Origin: Burkholderiaceae bacterium
GTDB taxonomy: Bacteria; Pseudomonadota; Gammaproteobacteria; Burkholderiales; Burkholderiaceae
Assembly (NCBI GenBank): GCA_017997515.1
Contig: JAGOEY010000001.1
Location: forward strand, 1 to 36,546
DNA length: 36,546 nucleotides
Direction: 5' to 3'
A program made the position numbers and the translations under genes. Below are positions 10,295 to 18,674 of this stretch, piece by piece. Each line of letters starts with the position of its first letter. Position 1 is the first letter of the stretch. Under the pieces are notes generated by a model. It did no database searches, was not told where the DNA came from, and saw only the letters and a program-made list of their open reading frames with translations.

Positions 10295-11704
10295 TTAGAT
10301 GAAGAAGATGAAAGTCATGATGATGAACAGCGGAACCAGAATGGCACCGGACCACGCCATGTAGCCAAAGAAGCTGGGCATCTTCACGCCGCGGTCTTCG
10401 GCGATGGCCTTGACCATCAGGTTGGGCGCATTACCGATGTAGCTGTTGGCGCCCATGAACACAGCACCGGCCGAGATGGCGGCCAGGGTGGTGGCGTAGG
10501 TGGTCATCAGTGCCTGTGGGTCACCACCAGCGGTGTTGAAGAACACCAGGTAGGTGGGCGCGTTGTCGAGGAAGGAACTGAGCACACCGGTGGCCCAGAA
10601 ATACATGGCCGGGTTGGGTGAGCCATCGGGGTTGGTCACCAGCGACACCACCGCACCAAATGGCCCTTCTTTGCCCGCGCGCAGCATGGCAATGACAGGA
10701 ATGATGGTGAGGAAAATGCCGGCGAAGAGTTTGGCCACTTCCTGCATGGGGCCCCAGGAGAACTGGTTGTCCTCATGCACGCCGGCCGGTGTGATGCGCA
10801 GCGAAACCAGGGTGATCACCACCAGGCCGATGTCGCGCAGCAGGCCGGGCAGGCCAACCGGAGTGCCCCACACGTTGAACTCGACGCTGGACTTCCAGAG
10901 CCCGCTCATCAGCACCAGCGCAATCACTGCGCCCAACAGCCAGAAATTGACGGCACCATCAAAGCCGAGGCGTCGGGTATCGGGGGTGGGGTCTACCCGC
11001 ATCACGCCTTCCTTGCGGTAGGCCCAGGTGTCCATGGCGTAAAACAGCGCCAGCAGGCTGCCGACCATGAACAAGGTTTCGGGCCAGATGTGTTGCAGGG
11101 TCCAGAAAAAACTGATCCCTTTGAGGAAGCCGAGGAAGAGCGGCGGGTCGCCCAGCGGGGTCAGCGAGCCACCGACGTTGGACACAATAAAAATGAAGAA
11201 CACAAACACATGGGTGCGGTGCTCACGGTTGTCGTTGGCGCGGATCAGGGGGCGCAGCAGCAGCATCGACGCACCTGTGGTGCCCATCATGCTGGCCAGC
11301 ACAGCCCCTATGGCCAGGATGGCAGTATTGAGCCCCGGGCTGCCGTGCAGATTGCCCCGGATGTGAATACCCCCGGCCACGGTGAACAAGGCCGTCAGCA
11401 GCACGATGAAGGGGATGTATTCGGCCATCAGTGCGTGGGTGAACCCCGCACCTGCGGCTGCAGGGCCAAAGGTCAGTGCAAAAGGCACCAGGAACAGCAG
11501 CCCCCAGGCGGCGGCCACCTTGCCGAAATGGTGGTGCCAGAAGATCGGCATCAGCAGGGGCATCAATGCAATCGACAGCAGGATGCCCGCAAACGGTATG
11601 GCCCAGGCAACGGACAAGGTGCTGCCATCCATGTCGGCCGCCATCGACAGGCCGGGTGCCAGCAGCAAGGCTGCCAACGCAGGCAAACGGGTTGCAATCT
11701 TCAT
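10295..11704 (-). CDS. nhaD: Sodium:proton antiporter, NhaD family
   Basis: A 469-residue inner-membrane protein of the NhaD family (ion transporter superfamily), which exchanges Na+ or Li+ for H+. An N-terminal hydrophobic segment resembles a signal peptide (MKIATRLPALAALLLAPGLSMA), and about twelve further membrane segments follow. Family motifs include GTTGASMLLLRPLIRAN, SNVGGSLTPLGDPPLFLGF and FLDNAPTYLVFFN, with NSYIGNAPNLMVKAIAE near the end. Start 11704 is chosen because AAAAGGAG precedes it by about 5 nt; the longer frame into pncB is a shadow. It begins 58 nt after the pncB stop and ends 4 nt before the dehydrogenase gene. Confidence 0.9.
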   Translation of the reverse strand: MKIATRLPALAALLLAPGLSMAADMDGSTLSVAWAIPFAGILLSIALMPLLMPIFWHHHFGKVAAAWGLLFLVPFALTFGPAAAGAGFTHALMAEYIPFIVLLTALFTVAGGIHIRGNLHGSPGLNTAILAIGAVLASMMGTTGASMLLLRPLIRANDNREHRTHVFVFFIFIVSNVGGSLTPLGDPPLFLGFLKGISFFWTLQHIWPETLFMVGSLLALFYAMDTWAYRKEGVMRVDPTPDTRRLGFDGAVNFWLLGAVIALVLMSGLWKSSVEFNVWGTPVGLPGLLRDIGLVVITLVSLRITPAGVHEDNQFSWGPMQEVAKLFAGIFLTIIPVIAMLRAGKEGPFGAVVSLVTNPDGSPNPAMYFWATGVLSSFLDNAPTYLVFFNTAGGDPQALMTTYATTLAAISAGAVFMGANSYIGNAPNLMVKAIAEDRGVKMPSFFGYMAWSGAILVPLFIIMTFIFFI

Positions 11705-11762
11705 GTTTCTCCTTTTCAATTTCAGCAATGCATGCCCGGCCGGCAAGCCAGCCCGGTGCATC

Positions 11763-12959
11763 TCAGTGGGCGTCGGTGATCTCAAAGACCTGGCGCAGGT
11801 AGGCCAGGTATTTCTCGTCGTCACACATGTTCTTTGAGGGGGTGTCGGACAACTTGGCCACCGGCTGGCCGTTGCAGCGCACCATCTTGATGACAATCTG
11901 CAGCGGCACATGGCGGGGGGCGTCGTCCATGTCGTTGGTGAGGTTGGTGCCGATACCAAAAGCCAGCAGGCAACGGCCCCGGAACTGCTGGTACAGATCA
12001 ATGGTGCGCGGCACGGTGAGGCCGTCGCTGAAGATCAGCGTTTTGGTCAGCGGGTCCACCCGGTTGTTTTTGTAGTGCGCAATGATGCGTTCACCCCAGG
12101 CAAACGGGTCGCCGCTGTCGTGGCGGGCACCGTCGAACAGCTTGCAAAAGTACATGTCGAAATCGCGCAAAAAGGCGTCAATGCCATACACATCTGACAG
12201 CGCAATACCCAGGTCACCGCGGTACTCCTTGGCCCACGACTCAAAACCAAACACCTGGCTGTCGCGCAGGCGTGGCCCCAGCGCCTGGCAGGCCTGCAGG
12301 TACTCGTGTGCCATGGTGCCCAGCGGGGTCAGCCCCATCTTCATCGCGTACAAAACATTGCTGGTGCCTGCGAACTGGCCGGTGCTGGAGCTGCCCAGCC
12401 GGGCCACCAGGGTTTGCAGCACTTCTTCGTGCCAGGCCTTGCTGAAGCGGCGGCGGGTGCCGTAGTCCGCGATCTTGAGCTCTTCCAACCCGTCCACCTG
12501 CAACTGCGCCATCTTGGTGACCAGCCGCTCGCGGGCCAGCGCCAGGTTGGGCGTTTTTTGTGCATTGCGGAAATAGACCTCGTTAACGATGGCCAGCACC
12601 GGGATTTCAAACAGGATGGTGTGCAGCCAAGGCCCTTTGATGGTGATGTCGATCTCACCGTTGGGCAGTGCCGTGAGGGTGATGTATTTTTCGTTGAGCC
12701 TGAACAGCCCCAGAAAGTCCACAAAATCACTCTTGATGAAGCGCATGGAGCGTAAATACATCAGCTCCGCGTCCTGGAACCGCAGGTTGCACAGCGCCTT
12801 GATTTCCTCCCTGATTTCGGAGATGTGCTGGGCCAGGTTCACTCCGGGATTGCGGCACTTGAATTTGTACTCGACCTGTGCCCCCGGGAACTGGTGCAAC
12901 ACCACCTGCATCATGGTGAACTTATACAGGTCGGTGTCGAGAAGGCTGGTGATGATCAT
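11763..12959 (-). CDS. pncB: Nicotinate phosphoribosyltransferase
   Basis: PncB makes nicotinate mononucleotide from nicotinate and PRPP with ATP hydrolysis, the entry step of the Preiss-Handler NAD salvage route, in the cytosol. The 398-residue product begins [18 protein letters not shown], the typical PncB start. It contains [10 protein letters not shown] near residue 165, GTMAHEY with the phosphorylated His at 218, and [12 protein letters not shown] with FSDGL further on. The start at 12959 agrees with the family; the frame is open further upstream, but that stretch has no similarity to PncB. No good ribosome-binding site is seen. It is the first gene of the pncB-nhaD-dehydrogenase run. 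Confidence 0.95.
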   Translation of the reverse strand: MIITSLLDTDLYKFTMMQVVLHQFPGAQVEYKFKCRNPGVNLAQHISEIREEIKALCNLRFQDAELMYLRSMRFIKSDFVDFLGLFRLNEKYITLTALPNGEIDITIKGPWLHTILFEIPVLAIVNEVYFRNAQKTPNLALARERLVTKMAQLQVDGLEELKIADYGTRRRFSKAWHEEVLQTLVARLGSSSTGQFAGTSNVLYAMKMGLTPLGTMAHEYLQACQALGPRLRDSQVFGFESWAKEYRGDLGIALSDVYGIDAFLRDFDMYFCKLFDGARHDSGDPFAWGERIIAHYKNNRVDPLTKTLIFSDGLTVPRTIDLYQQFRGRCLLAFGIGTNLTNDMDDAPRHVPLQIVIKMVRCNGQPVAKLSDTPSKNMCDDEKYLAYLRQVFEITDAH

Positions 12960-13187
12960 TTGGTGCGGTGCACAGACTCCGCTTGTCTTGGGCGGTAGTG
13001 ACTTGGTAATTTTTGCTGTTCCGCCATTGTGGCATCCCCGCTTGCCCATGCCTGCGTTGACGGGTTCAACCAAGCCAACATACACCACGGTGTCAGCCTG
13101 AACCTACGCCTGGCGGCCCGCACGTCCTACCGCTTTGCAACATGCCTCTGGCTACAGTTATCTCACGCCACGGGTGGCACAGATTCC

Positions 13188-13216
13188 TTGTGAAACCCCG
13201 CTGGCGAACCTATCCA
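13188..13216 (+). promoter_or_regulatory. Candidate sigma-70 promoter of csbD
   Basis: TTGTGA (13188-13193), a 17-bp spacer and TATCCA (13211-13216) lie just before the csbD ribosome-binding site AGGAG (13224-13228). The resulting leader would be very short, which makes the call tentative. The rest of the 275-bp gap between pncB and csbD shows nothing else I can name. Confidence 0.35.
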
Positions 13217-13234
13217 AAACGACAGGAGATTGGC

Positions 13235-13456
13235 ATGAACCAAGACCGCATCGAAGGCAACTGGAAGCAGTTCAAGGGAAAAATAAAAGAGCAGTGGGGC
13301 AAGCTGACCGATGACGACATGGACGTGTTTGAAGGCCGACGCGAACAGCTGCTGGGACGTATCCAGGAGCGCCATGGCATCACCAGCGAGCAGGCTGAAA
13401 TTCAAGTCAAAGACTGGGAAAAAAAGAACCCTGACTTTTTCTTCGAAAAGTCCTGA
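13235..13456 (+). CDS. CsbD family stress protein
   Basis: A 73-residue CsbD-like protein, a small hydrophilic family induced by general stress in many bacteria; its biochemical role is unknown. The sequence begins MNQDRIEGNWKQFKGKIKEQ, the hallmark of the family, followed by WGKLTDDDMDVFEGRRE and QLLGRIQERHG. The ATG at 13235 is preferred over an upstream in-frame start because AGGAG lies 6 nt before it and the family starts here. It is followed after 59 bp by an exported cysteine-repeat protein on the same strand, so the two may be cotranscribed. Confidence 0.92.
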   Translation: MNQDRIEGNWKQFKGKIKEQWGKLTDDDMDVFEGRREQLLGRIQERHGITSEQAEIQVKDWEKKNPDFFFEKS

Positions 13457-13515
13457 ACCAGCACTTTTTTCCAGCGCTGCACAGAACAAAACCCAACTTT
13501 TCACAGGATCAAAAA

Positions 13516-14103
13516 ATGAAAACTCTCTCTTTTAAAGCCCCTCAACTTGCCGCACTTGCCATTGCTTTGTCGTGCGGTTTTGCAACCAGCACCATGGCGA
13601 TGACCTCCGCTGAACACAAGGCGCAAGAAAAACGCATTGAGGCCGACTACAAAACCAACAAAGACAAATGCCAAAGCCTGAGCGGAAACGCCAAGGACAT
13701 TTGTGCATCCGAAGCAAAAGGTATGGAAAAGATTGCCAAGGCCGACCTGGCATCTCAATACAAACCCAGCCCCAAGGCCGATGCCAAGTTGCGCGAAACC
13801 CGGGCCGACGCGGTGTACGACACAGCCAAGGAGAAGTGTGATGACCTCGCGGGCAATGCCAAGGACGTTTGCGTGAAGGACGCGAAAGCGGCCCACGTAG
13901 CGGCTCTGGGTGAGGCCAAGGTCCGGCAGACCAGTGCAACCACCAGCGGCGACAAAACCAGCAAGGTGGCCGAAGTGCGCAAGGATGTCACGGCAGACAC
14001 CCGCAAGGCGGAGTACGACGCAGCCAAAGAACGTTGCGATGCACTGGCAGGTAATGCAAAGGACACCTGTGTTGCCGACGCGAAAGCGAAATACGGCATG
14101 TAG
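13516..14103 (+). CDS. Exported protein with three CxxLxGNAKDxC repeats
   Basis: A 195-residue protein of unknown function. A signal peptide (MKTLSFKAPQLAALAIALS, cleavage probably after TMA) sends it to the periplasm. The mature part is helical and charged, and carries three copies of one unit: YKTNKDKC-QSLSGNAKDIC, YDTAKEKC-DDLAGNAKDVC and YDAAKERC-DALAGNAKDTC, each followed by an Ala/Lys stretch. Every unit has two Cys ten residues apart, which could form disulfides across a helical hairpin. I have seen similar unnamed proteins in Burkholderiales but know of no characterised member. The ribosome-binding site is AGGA near 13504. It follows csbD and ends before a strong terminator. Confidence 0.85.
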   Translation: MKTLSFKAPQLAALAIALSCGFATSTMAMTSAEHKAQEKRIEADYKTNKDKCQSLSGNAKDICASEAKGMEKIAKADLASQYKPSPKADAKLRETRADAVYDTAKEKCDDLAGNAKDVCVKDAKAAHVAALGEAKVRQTSATTSGDKTSKVAEVRKDVTADTRKAEYDAAKERCDALAGNAKDTCVADAKAKYGM

Positions 14104-14166
14104 TTAAAAGGTGCTGACCGCTGGAGTTCCAAGATGGCTCCAACGGCTGGCGGCTGATCAACACTT

Positions 14167-14203
14167 ATCCCGCTGTGCAGTGCTGCACAAGCGGGATTTT
14201 TTA
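14167..14203 (+). terminator. Rho-independent terminator after the cysteine-repeat gene
   Basis: ATCCCGCTGTGCAG and CTGCACAAGCGGGAT form a 14-bp stem with one bulged base and a 2-nt loop, followed by TTTTTTATT. It closes the csbD unit and lies 31 bp before the end of the convergent thioesterase gene. Confidence 0.9.
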
Positions 14204-14233
14204 TTCATGTGCCCCCGTCAACGTCCAGATGTT

Positions 14234-14704
14234 TCACACCAGGACTTCCAGAACGCTGCGCAACTTTGCGGGCAACACCACAGGGCGGCGTGTCTGCCGG
14301 TCCACATAGACGTGGACGAAGTGGCCGTGCGCAGCGGTCAGGGGCTCACCTTGCGCAAACAGCCCCACTTCATAATGCACACTTGACCCACCCAAACGCG
14401 CAACACGGATCCCGGCTTCCACCGTCTGGGGAAAAGCGAGCGGGGCAAAATAATGGCATTGCGTCTCGACCACCAGCCCAATGGTCTCGCCGACGTGGAT
14501 ATCCAGCGCGCCTTGTTGGATCAGGTGGCTGTTCACTGCGGTGTCAAACCAGCTGTAGTACACAACATTGTTGACATGGCCATACACATCGTTGTCGGAC
14601 CAGCGGGAGGTGATGGACTGGAAGACCCTGTAATGGTCACGGGCCAGTGGTGTTGGCCGACCAGACGCAGTTGGACTGGCTGCTGTGGAGTGGGTTGGGT
14701 GCAT
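14234..14704 (-). CDS. Hotdog-fold acyl-CoA thioesterase (4HBT family)
   Basis: A 156-residue cytosolic single-domain hotdog thioesterase that would hydrolyse an acyl-CoA ester. The 4HBT active-site region reads RWSDNDVYGHVNNVVYYSWF (about residues 33-52), with the usual Asp and the GHVNN helix start. The end has GHFVHVYVDRQTRRPV, as in YbgC-like proteins. Start 14704 (ATGCACCCAACC) is chosen over a TTG two codons earlier. The first 25 residues are Thr/Ala/Pro-rich and probably disordered. The acyl substrate is not evident; it lies divergently upstream of the phasin gene, but no functional link is proven. Confidence 0.85.
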   Translation of the reverse strand: MHPTHSTAASPTASGRPTPLARDHYRVFQSITSRWSDNDVYGHVNNVVYYSWFDTAVNSHLIQQGALDIHVGETIGLVVETQCHYFAPLAFPQTVEAGIRVARLGGSSVHYEVGLFAQGEPLTAAHGHFVHVYVDRQTRRPVVLPAKLRSVLEVLV

Positions 14705-14863
14705 GGCCAATGATTTTGCCAGCGCAGGTGCGTTTGACCTGTCACCTGTGATGGCGCTTTGTGCTGCAAGTCACCCAATGGAGGCCATACCGAATACCTA
14801 TAGCAACACACGTGAAGCAGGACCACCTTGCCTCGCTGCGCCAATTAGGAAATTCACCCTAAA

Positions 14864-14939
14864 TTGCTGCACTGCAACAAAAATGTCTTGCATTGGTGCA
14901 TGAAGTGCCTATACTTCGAGTCATGCTGCACTGCAACAT
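14864..14939 (+). promoter_or_regulatory. Phasin promoter with duplicated 15-bp operator-like element
   Basis: TGCTGCACTGCAACA occurs twice in direct orientation, at 14865-14879 and 14924-14938, 59 bp apart. Between them lie TTGCAT (14888-14893) and TATACT (14910-14915) with a 16-bp spacer. One copy is therefore upstream of the -35 and the other near the start of transcription, an arrangement that suits a repressor. PhaR regulators of phasin genes recognise TGC/GCA-rich sites, so PhaR is the natural candidate; this is inference. Confidence 0.6.
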
Positions 14940-15000
14940 AAACGGATCAGGGAACCGGCGCAGACGTAGTTTTGTTTACCTTTAACTTTTGGAGTATCAA

Positions 15001-15549
15001 ATGTCTCTTACCGCTGAACAAATCGTTGCTTCCCAAAAAGCCGCTCTGGAAACCCTGTTTGGTCTGACCAACAAGGCTTTCGAAGGCGTGGAAAAGCTGG
15101 TTGAACTGAACATCACCGCATCGCGCGCCGCCCTGAGCGAAGCCGCTGCCCACACGCAAGCCGTGTTGAGCGTCAAGGACGCCCAGGAACTGCTGGCACT
15201 GCAAGCCAGCGTGCTGCAACCCCTGGCCGAAAAGACCGCTGCTTACAGCCGTCACCTGTACGACATCGCATCCAGCACCGGCGCTGAATTCAACAAGGCT
15301 GCTGAAGCCAAGGCTGCCGAAACGCAAAAGACTTTTGCGAACCTGGTGGACAACGCCGCCAAGAACGCCCCCGCCGGTTCCGAAACCGCTGTGGCCCTGT
15401 TCAAGAGCAGCGTTGCTGCCGCCAACAACGCCATTGAGTCCGTGCAAAAGGCTGTCAAGCAAGCCACCGACGTCGCTGAAGCCAACTTCGCTGCCGCCTC
15501 CGACAGCGCAGTGAGCGCCGCCAAGACCGTTACCGCCAAGAAGCGTTAA
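15001..15549 (+). CDS. phaP: Phasin (PHA granule-associated protein)
   Basis: A 182-residue phasin, the small amphipathic protein that coats polyhydroxyalkanoate granules and controls their size. The N-terminus [20 protein letters not shown] and the following [17 protein letters not shown] are typical of the betaproteobacterial phasin_2 family. The rest is alanine-rich helix with the usual Lys-rich tail ([11 protein letters not shown]). The ATG at 15001 follows GGAG at 14990-14993. The gene is monocistronic: its own promoter region carries a repeated 15-bp element, and a strong terminator follows 34 bp after the stop. No PHA synthase is in the window. Confidence 0.93.
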   Translation: MSLTAEQIVASQKAALETLFGLTNKAFEGVEKLVELNITASRAALSEAAAHTQAVLSVKDAQELLALQASVLQPLAEKTAAYSRHLYDIASSTGAEFNKAAEAKAAETQKTFANLVDNAAKNAPAGSETAVALFKSSVAAANNAIESVQKAVKQATDVAEANFAAASDSAVSAAKTVTAKKR

Positions 15550-15583
15550 TTTGGCAGATGCGCTTGATTGCGCATCCCGCTCC

Positions 15584-15615
15584 AAAAAGCCTGGTCGTTG
15601 ACCAGGCTTTTTTTT
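15584..15615. terminator. Bidirectional terminator between phasin and patatin genes
   Basis: AAAAAGCCTGGTC, loop GTT, GACCAGGCTTTTTTTT: a perfect stem with A- and T-tracts on both sides, able to stop transcription of phaP (+) and of the convergent patatin gene (-), which ends at 15628. Confidence 0.93.
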
Positions 15616-15627
15616 GCCTGTACGCCT

Positions 15628-16563
15628 TTACATCTGTGCGGCCAAAGCAGCCCGCAGCTGTGGCAAAGCCTGCTGCATCGCCGACCTGCCCGCTTCAATG
15701 GCACGGCGCTTGGCGGTGAAGTCGGCGCTTTTGACACCCGCCAATGCGGGGCGCACCACGACGTCCGCGTCACGCAGCTCAAATGTGTTGATGCTCTTGG
15801 CCATGATCGCAAACGTCTGCAGCAAGATTTGCAGGGAGTCGCCCGCAGGGTTGCCTTCCGGAGAGCTCGATATGTCCACGGCAATCACCACGTCCGCACC
15901 CATCTGGCGTGCATAACGCACCGGCACGGGCGACACCAGTCCGCCATCCACGTAGTCCCGCCCGCCGATACTGACAGGCTGAAACACCGACGGTACAGCA
16001 CTGGAAGCCCGCACGGCGGTGCCCGTGCTGCCACGGCGGAACAGCACACCCTGCCCTGTGCCCAGATCGGTCGCCACAATACCCAGCGGACGCGGCATGT
16101 TTTCAATCAGTTTGTTGTCCACCAGCCCATTGACATACCGGGCCAGCGCTTCACCACGCAACATACCCCGGCTGAAAATGGGCAGTGTCCAGTCGGTCAG
16201 CGCGGCTTCTTCCAAAGACTCCGCCACTTGCTGAAGCTGGGCACCGGTGCGTCCACTCGCATACAGCGAAGCCACCAAACTGCCTGCCGAGGTGCCCACC
16301 ACCAGATCAGGGCGAATACCCGCCTCTTCCAGCACCTGGATAACACCCACATGGGCAAAACCGCGTGCAGCCCCGCCTCCCAAGGCCAGACCAATTTTGG
16401 GGGCGGCCTTGGCAACCACTGGAACTGGGGGTTGAACCGGTGCAGGCGCTGGGGCGGGACCGGAGCTGCACCCCACCATTACCACAGCCAGAACACACAC
16501 CAGAATGCATGGGAAACATGCAGGGACTTTGTTGCGAACGATTCGCGTTTTCTCTACTATCAC
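15628..16563 (-). CDS. Patatin-like phospholipase, lipoprotein
   Basis: A 311-residue patatin-family serine hydrolase likely anchored as a lipoprotein. A signal sequence ends in VVMVGC, placing the lipidated Cys at 32, followed by a proline/alanine linker. The patatin domain starts at KIGLALGGGAARGFAHVG, which supplies the oxyanion loop. The nucleophile is S92 in GTSAG and the dyad Asp is D206 in DGG. This resembles the RssA/YlbK group of bacterial patatins. The start is a GTG at 16563 with GGA about 6 nt before it; a later start would remove part of the signal peptide. It is divergent from the iron-binding protein gene with only 36 bp between starts. Confidence 0.9.
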   Translation of the reverse strand: MIVEKTRIVRNKVPACFPCILVCVLAVVMVGCSSGPAPAPAPVQPPVPVVAKAAPKIGLALGGGAARGFAHVGVIQVLEEAGIRPDLVVGTSAGSLVASLYASGRTGAQLQQVAESLEEAALTDWTLPIFSRGMLRGEALARYVNGLVDNKLIENMPRPLGIVATDLGTGQGVLFRRGSTGTAVRASSAVPSVFQPVSIGGRDYVDGGLVSPVPVRYARQMGADVVIAVDISSSPEGNPAGDSLQILLQTFAIMAKSINTFELRDADVVVRPALAGVKSADFTAKRRAIEAGRSAMQQALPQLRAALAAQM

Positions 16564-16599
16564 GCCGTTTCCACCATTACTCTATCGGGATACCCGCAT

Positions 16600-17646
16600 A
16601 TGTTGAAAAAATTGAATACCGTGGCGTGCACCCTGCTGCTTGTCGCCGGTGCAGCCTCTGCGCAAGACCAGGTTGTCAACCTGTACTCCGCACGCCATTA
16701 CGCCACCGACGAAGCGCTGTACAACAACTTCACCAAAACCACGGGTATCAAGGTCAACCGCGTGGACGGAGATGATGCCGGCATTCTGGCCCGTCTCAAG
16801 GCAGAAGGTACAGCCTCTCCCGCTGACGTCATTTTGCTGGTGGATGCAGCACGTCTGTACCGTGGTGAGGCAGATGGCTTGTTCCAGCCCACCAAATCGA
16901 AGGTGCTGAACGACGCCATCCCTTCCAATCTGCGGGGCAACCCCACGGCCGATGGCGGCATTCCCTGGTTTGGGTTTTCTACCCGTGCACGAGTTATTGC
17001 CTATGACAAGGCCAAGGTGAAGGCGGAAGACGTGGACAGCTACGAAAAGCTGGCCGACCCCAAGAACAAAGGCAAGATCTGCATCCGCTCCGGTTCCCAC
17101 CCCTACAACCTGAGCCTGTTCGGTGCCGTGACAGAACACATGGGTGAAGCCAAGGCCGAGGAATGGCTCAAAGGTGTGGTGGCCAACCTCGCACGCGCCC
17201 CCAAAGGCGGCGACACTGACCAGATCCGCGGCATCGCGTCGGGTGAATGCCAGATCGCTGTGACGAACAGCTACTACTTCGCCCGCCTGCTGCGCTCTGA
17301 CAAGCCGGAAGACCGCACCGTGACCGACCGCGTGGCCGTTGTGTTTCCGAACCAGAACAGCTGGGGTACCCATCTAAACGTGGCGGGTGGTGCTGTCGCC
17401 AAAAACGCCAAGAACCAGGCCAATGCGGTGAAGTTCCTGGAATACCTGGCCAGCCCCGAAGCCCAGAACCACTTTGCCAACGGCAACAATGAATGGCCTG
17501 TCGCCAAGGGTGTGACCACCGACAACCCGGCGCTCAAGGCGATGACCTCTGGCAACCCCTTCAAGAGCGAGACCATTCCTGTGGGCACCATCGGTGCCAA
17601 CCAAGGCAAGGTGCAGCAGATGCTGGACCGCGTAGGTTTCAAATAA
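16600..17646 (+). CDS. Fe(III) ABC transporter periplasmic binding protein (FbpA/FutA type)
   Basis: A 348-residue periplasmic ferric-ion binding protein. The signal peptide MLKKLNTVACTLLLVAGAASA precedes mature QDQVVNLYSARHYATDEALY, the standard opening of the FutA/FbpA group. The paired tyrosines that bind iron are Y225 and Y226 in TNSYYFARLL, and Y/H residues in the YSARHY segment are the probable further ligands. The FbpB permease and FbpC ATPase genes are not adjacent, so they must be elsewhere if the transporter is complete. I could not find a convincing Fur box in the 36 bp before it. A terminator follows 24 bp after the stop. Confidence 0.9.
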   Translation: MLKKLNTVACTLLLVAGAASAQDQVVNLYSARHYATDEALYNNFTKTTGIKVNRVDGDDAGILARLKAEGTASPADVILLVDAARLYRGEADGLFQPTKSKVLNDAIPSNLRGNPTADGGIPWFGFSTRARVIAYDKAKVKAEDVDSYEKLADPKNKGKICIRSGSHPYNLSLFGAVTEHMGEAKAEEWLKGVVANLARAPKGGDTDQIRGIASGECQIAVTNSYYFARLLRSDKPEDRTVTDRVAVVFPNQNSWGTHLNVAGGAVAKNAKNQANAVKFLEYLASPEAQNHFANGNNEWPVAKGVTTDNPALKAMTSGNPFKSETIPVGTIGANQGKVQQMLDRVGFK

Positions 17647-17670
17647 ACACGGAGCACCAAACCTCTCCTC

Positions 17671-17697
17671 AAAGCCCGGCACATCCGGGCTTTTTTC
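17671..17697 (+). terminator. Rho-independent terminator after the iron-binding protein gene
   Basis: AAAGCCCGG, loop CACAT, CCGGGCTTTTTT: a 9-bp perfect stem followed by a T-tract. Confidence 0.92.
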
Positions 17698-17725
17698 ATT
17701 ACTGGGTCAAATGCCTCCATAATTT

Positions 17726-17743
17726 GACGTTTACGTAAACGTC
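17726..17743. promoter_or_regulatory. Perfect 18-bp palindrome, candidate operator of the SDR gene
   Basis: GACGTTTACGTAAACGTC is a perfect palindrome 16 bp before the GTG start of the short-chain dehydrogenase. CATAAT at 17718-17723 could be the -10 box, which would put the palindrome on the transcription start. The core TTTACGTAAA resembles the operator reported for LiuR, the MerR-type regulator of branched-chain amino acid degradation; this identification is tentative. Confidence 0.6.
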
Positions 17744-17759
17744 ACAACAGGAGATCAGC

Positions 17760-18518
17760 GTGGAAATTCAAGGCAAGGTATTTATCGTCACCGGTGGTGC
17801 GTCAGGCCTGGGTGAGGGCACGGCACGTATGCTGGCGGCCCATGGTGCCCATGTGGTGGTGGCAGACATGCAGCAGGAGCGGGGCGAAACGGTTGCCCGT
17901 GAAATTGGTGGCAGCTTCGTCCAATGTGACGTGAGCCAGGAGTCAGATGCCAAGGCCGTGGTTGCCAAGGCTGTCGCACAGGGCAAACTTGTGGGTCTGG
18001 TGAACTGCGCTGGTATCGCTCCCGCCGAAAAAACAGTCGGCAAAAATGGGGCCCATGCGCTGTCGATTTTCAGCAAAACCATCACCGTGAATCTCATCGG
18101 CAGCTTCAACATGATCCGGCTTGCCGCCGAAGCCATGGCGAAGAACGAACCGGAATCCACCGGCGAGCGTGGCGTGCTGATTTCCACGGCTTCAGTAGCA
18201 GCCTATGACGGGCAGATCGGCCAAGCCGCGTATGCGGCATCCAAAGGTGGTGTGGTGGGAATGACGCTGCCCATCGCGCGGGACCTTGCACGCAACGGCA
18301 TTCGCAACATGACCATCGCCCCTGGAATTTTTGGCACGCCCATGTTGTTCGGCATGCCGCAGGAAGTGCAGGATGCGCTGGCAGCCGGTGTGCCCTTCCC
18401 GTCCCGCCTGGGAACCCCGGCAGACTATGCCAAGCTGGCGAAACACATTATCGAAAACGACATGTTGAACGGCGAAGTGATCCGCCTCGACGGCGCCATC
18501 CGGCTCGCACCACGTTAA
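17760..18518 (+). CDS. Short-chain dehydrogenase, 3-hydroxyacyl-CoA dehydrogenase type II-like
   Basis: A 252-residue NAD-dependent short-chain dehydrogenase close to HSD17B10, which oxidises 3-hydroxyacyl-CoA or 2-methyl-3-hydroxybutyryl-CoA in fatty acid or isoleucine breakdown. The cofactor motif is [10 protein letters not shown] (residues 11-20). The catalytic residues are S145 in [15 protein letters not shown]158 and K162 in [15 protein letters not shown] and [15 protein letters not shown] match the family end. The start is GTG 17760 with AGGAG about 8 nt upstream. A perfect palindrome lies just before the ribosome-binding site. No other beta-oxidation gene is beside it. Confidence 0.9.
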   Translation: MEIQGKVFIVTGGASGLGEGTARMLAAHGAHVVVADMQQERGETVAREIGGSFVQCDVSQESDAKAVVAKAVAQGKLVGLVNCAGIAPAEKTVGKNGAHALSIFSKTITVNLIGSFNMIRLAAEAMAKNEPESTGERGVLISTASVAAYDGQIGQAAYAASKGGVVGMTLPIARDLARNGIRNMTIAPGIFGTPMLFGMPQEVQDALAAGVPFPSRLGTPADYAKLAKHIIENDMLNGEVIRLDGAIRLAPR

Positions 18519-18631
18519 AAATAGGCCTGATGGGCCTTGTGCGCCAAAAGATACTGGACTCCTTCGCTGTGTTGCACTTGTGATGAAAACAACCAGCAGG
18601 AGTCCGTCATATGGAGCCACAGCAGCAAAGC

Positions 18632-18670
18632 AAAAAGCCCTGCAAACCAAAGGTTTGCAGGGCTTTTCTT
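18632..18670 (-). terminator. Terminator of the tRNA operon
   Basis: AAAAGCCCTGCAAACC and GGTTTGCAGGGCTTTT form a perfect 16-bp stem with a 3-nt loop. The A-tract on the left becomes a U-tract for minus-strand transcription, ending the tRNA unit a few bases after tRNA-Asp. The symmetric T-tract could also stop transcripts from the SDR gene. The remaining 110 bp between the SDR gene and this hairpin show nothing recognisable. Confidence 0.9.
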
Positions 18671-18674
18671 GTAC

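Noticed and set aside
10775..11779. Long plus-strand frame rich in Gln and His
   Set aside because: Composition and position show it to be the shadow of nhaD; such His/Gln-rich frames recur opposite GC-rich membrane protein genes.
16529..16599. Fur box before the iron-binding protein gene
   Set aside because: Only a short GCGAA-CGA-TTCGC palindrome within the patatin gene start is visible; nothing approaches the GATAATGATAATCATTATC consensus.
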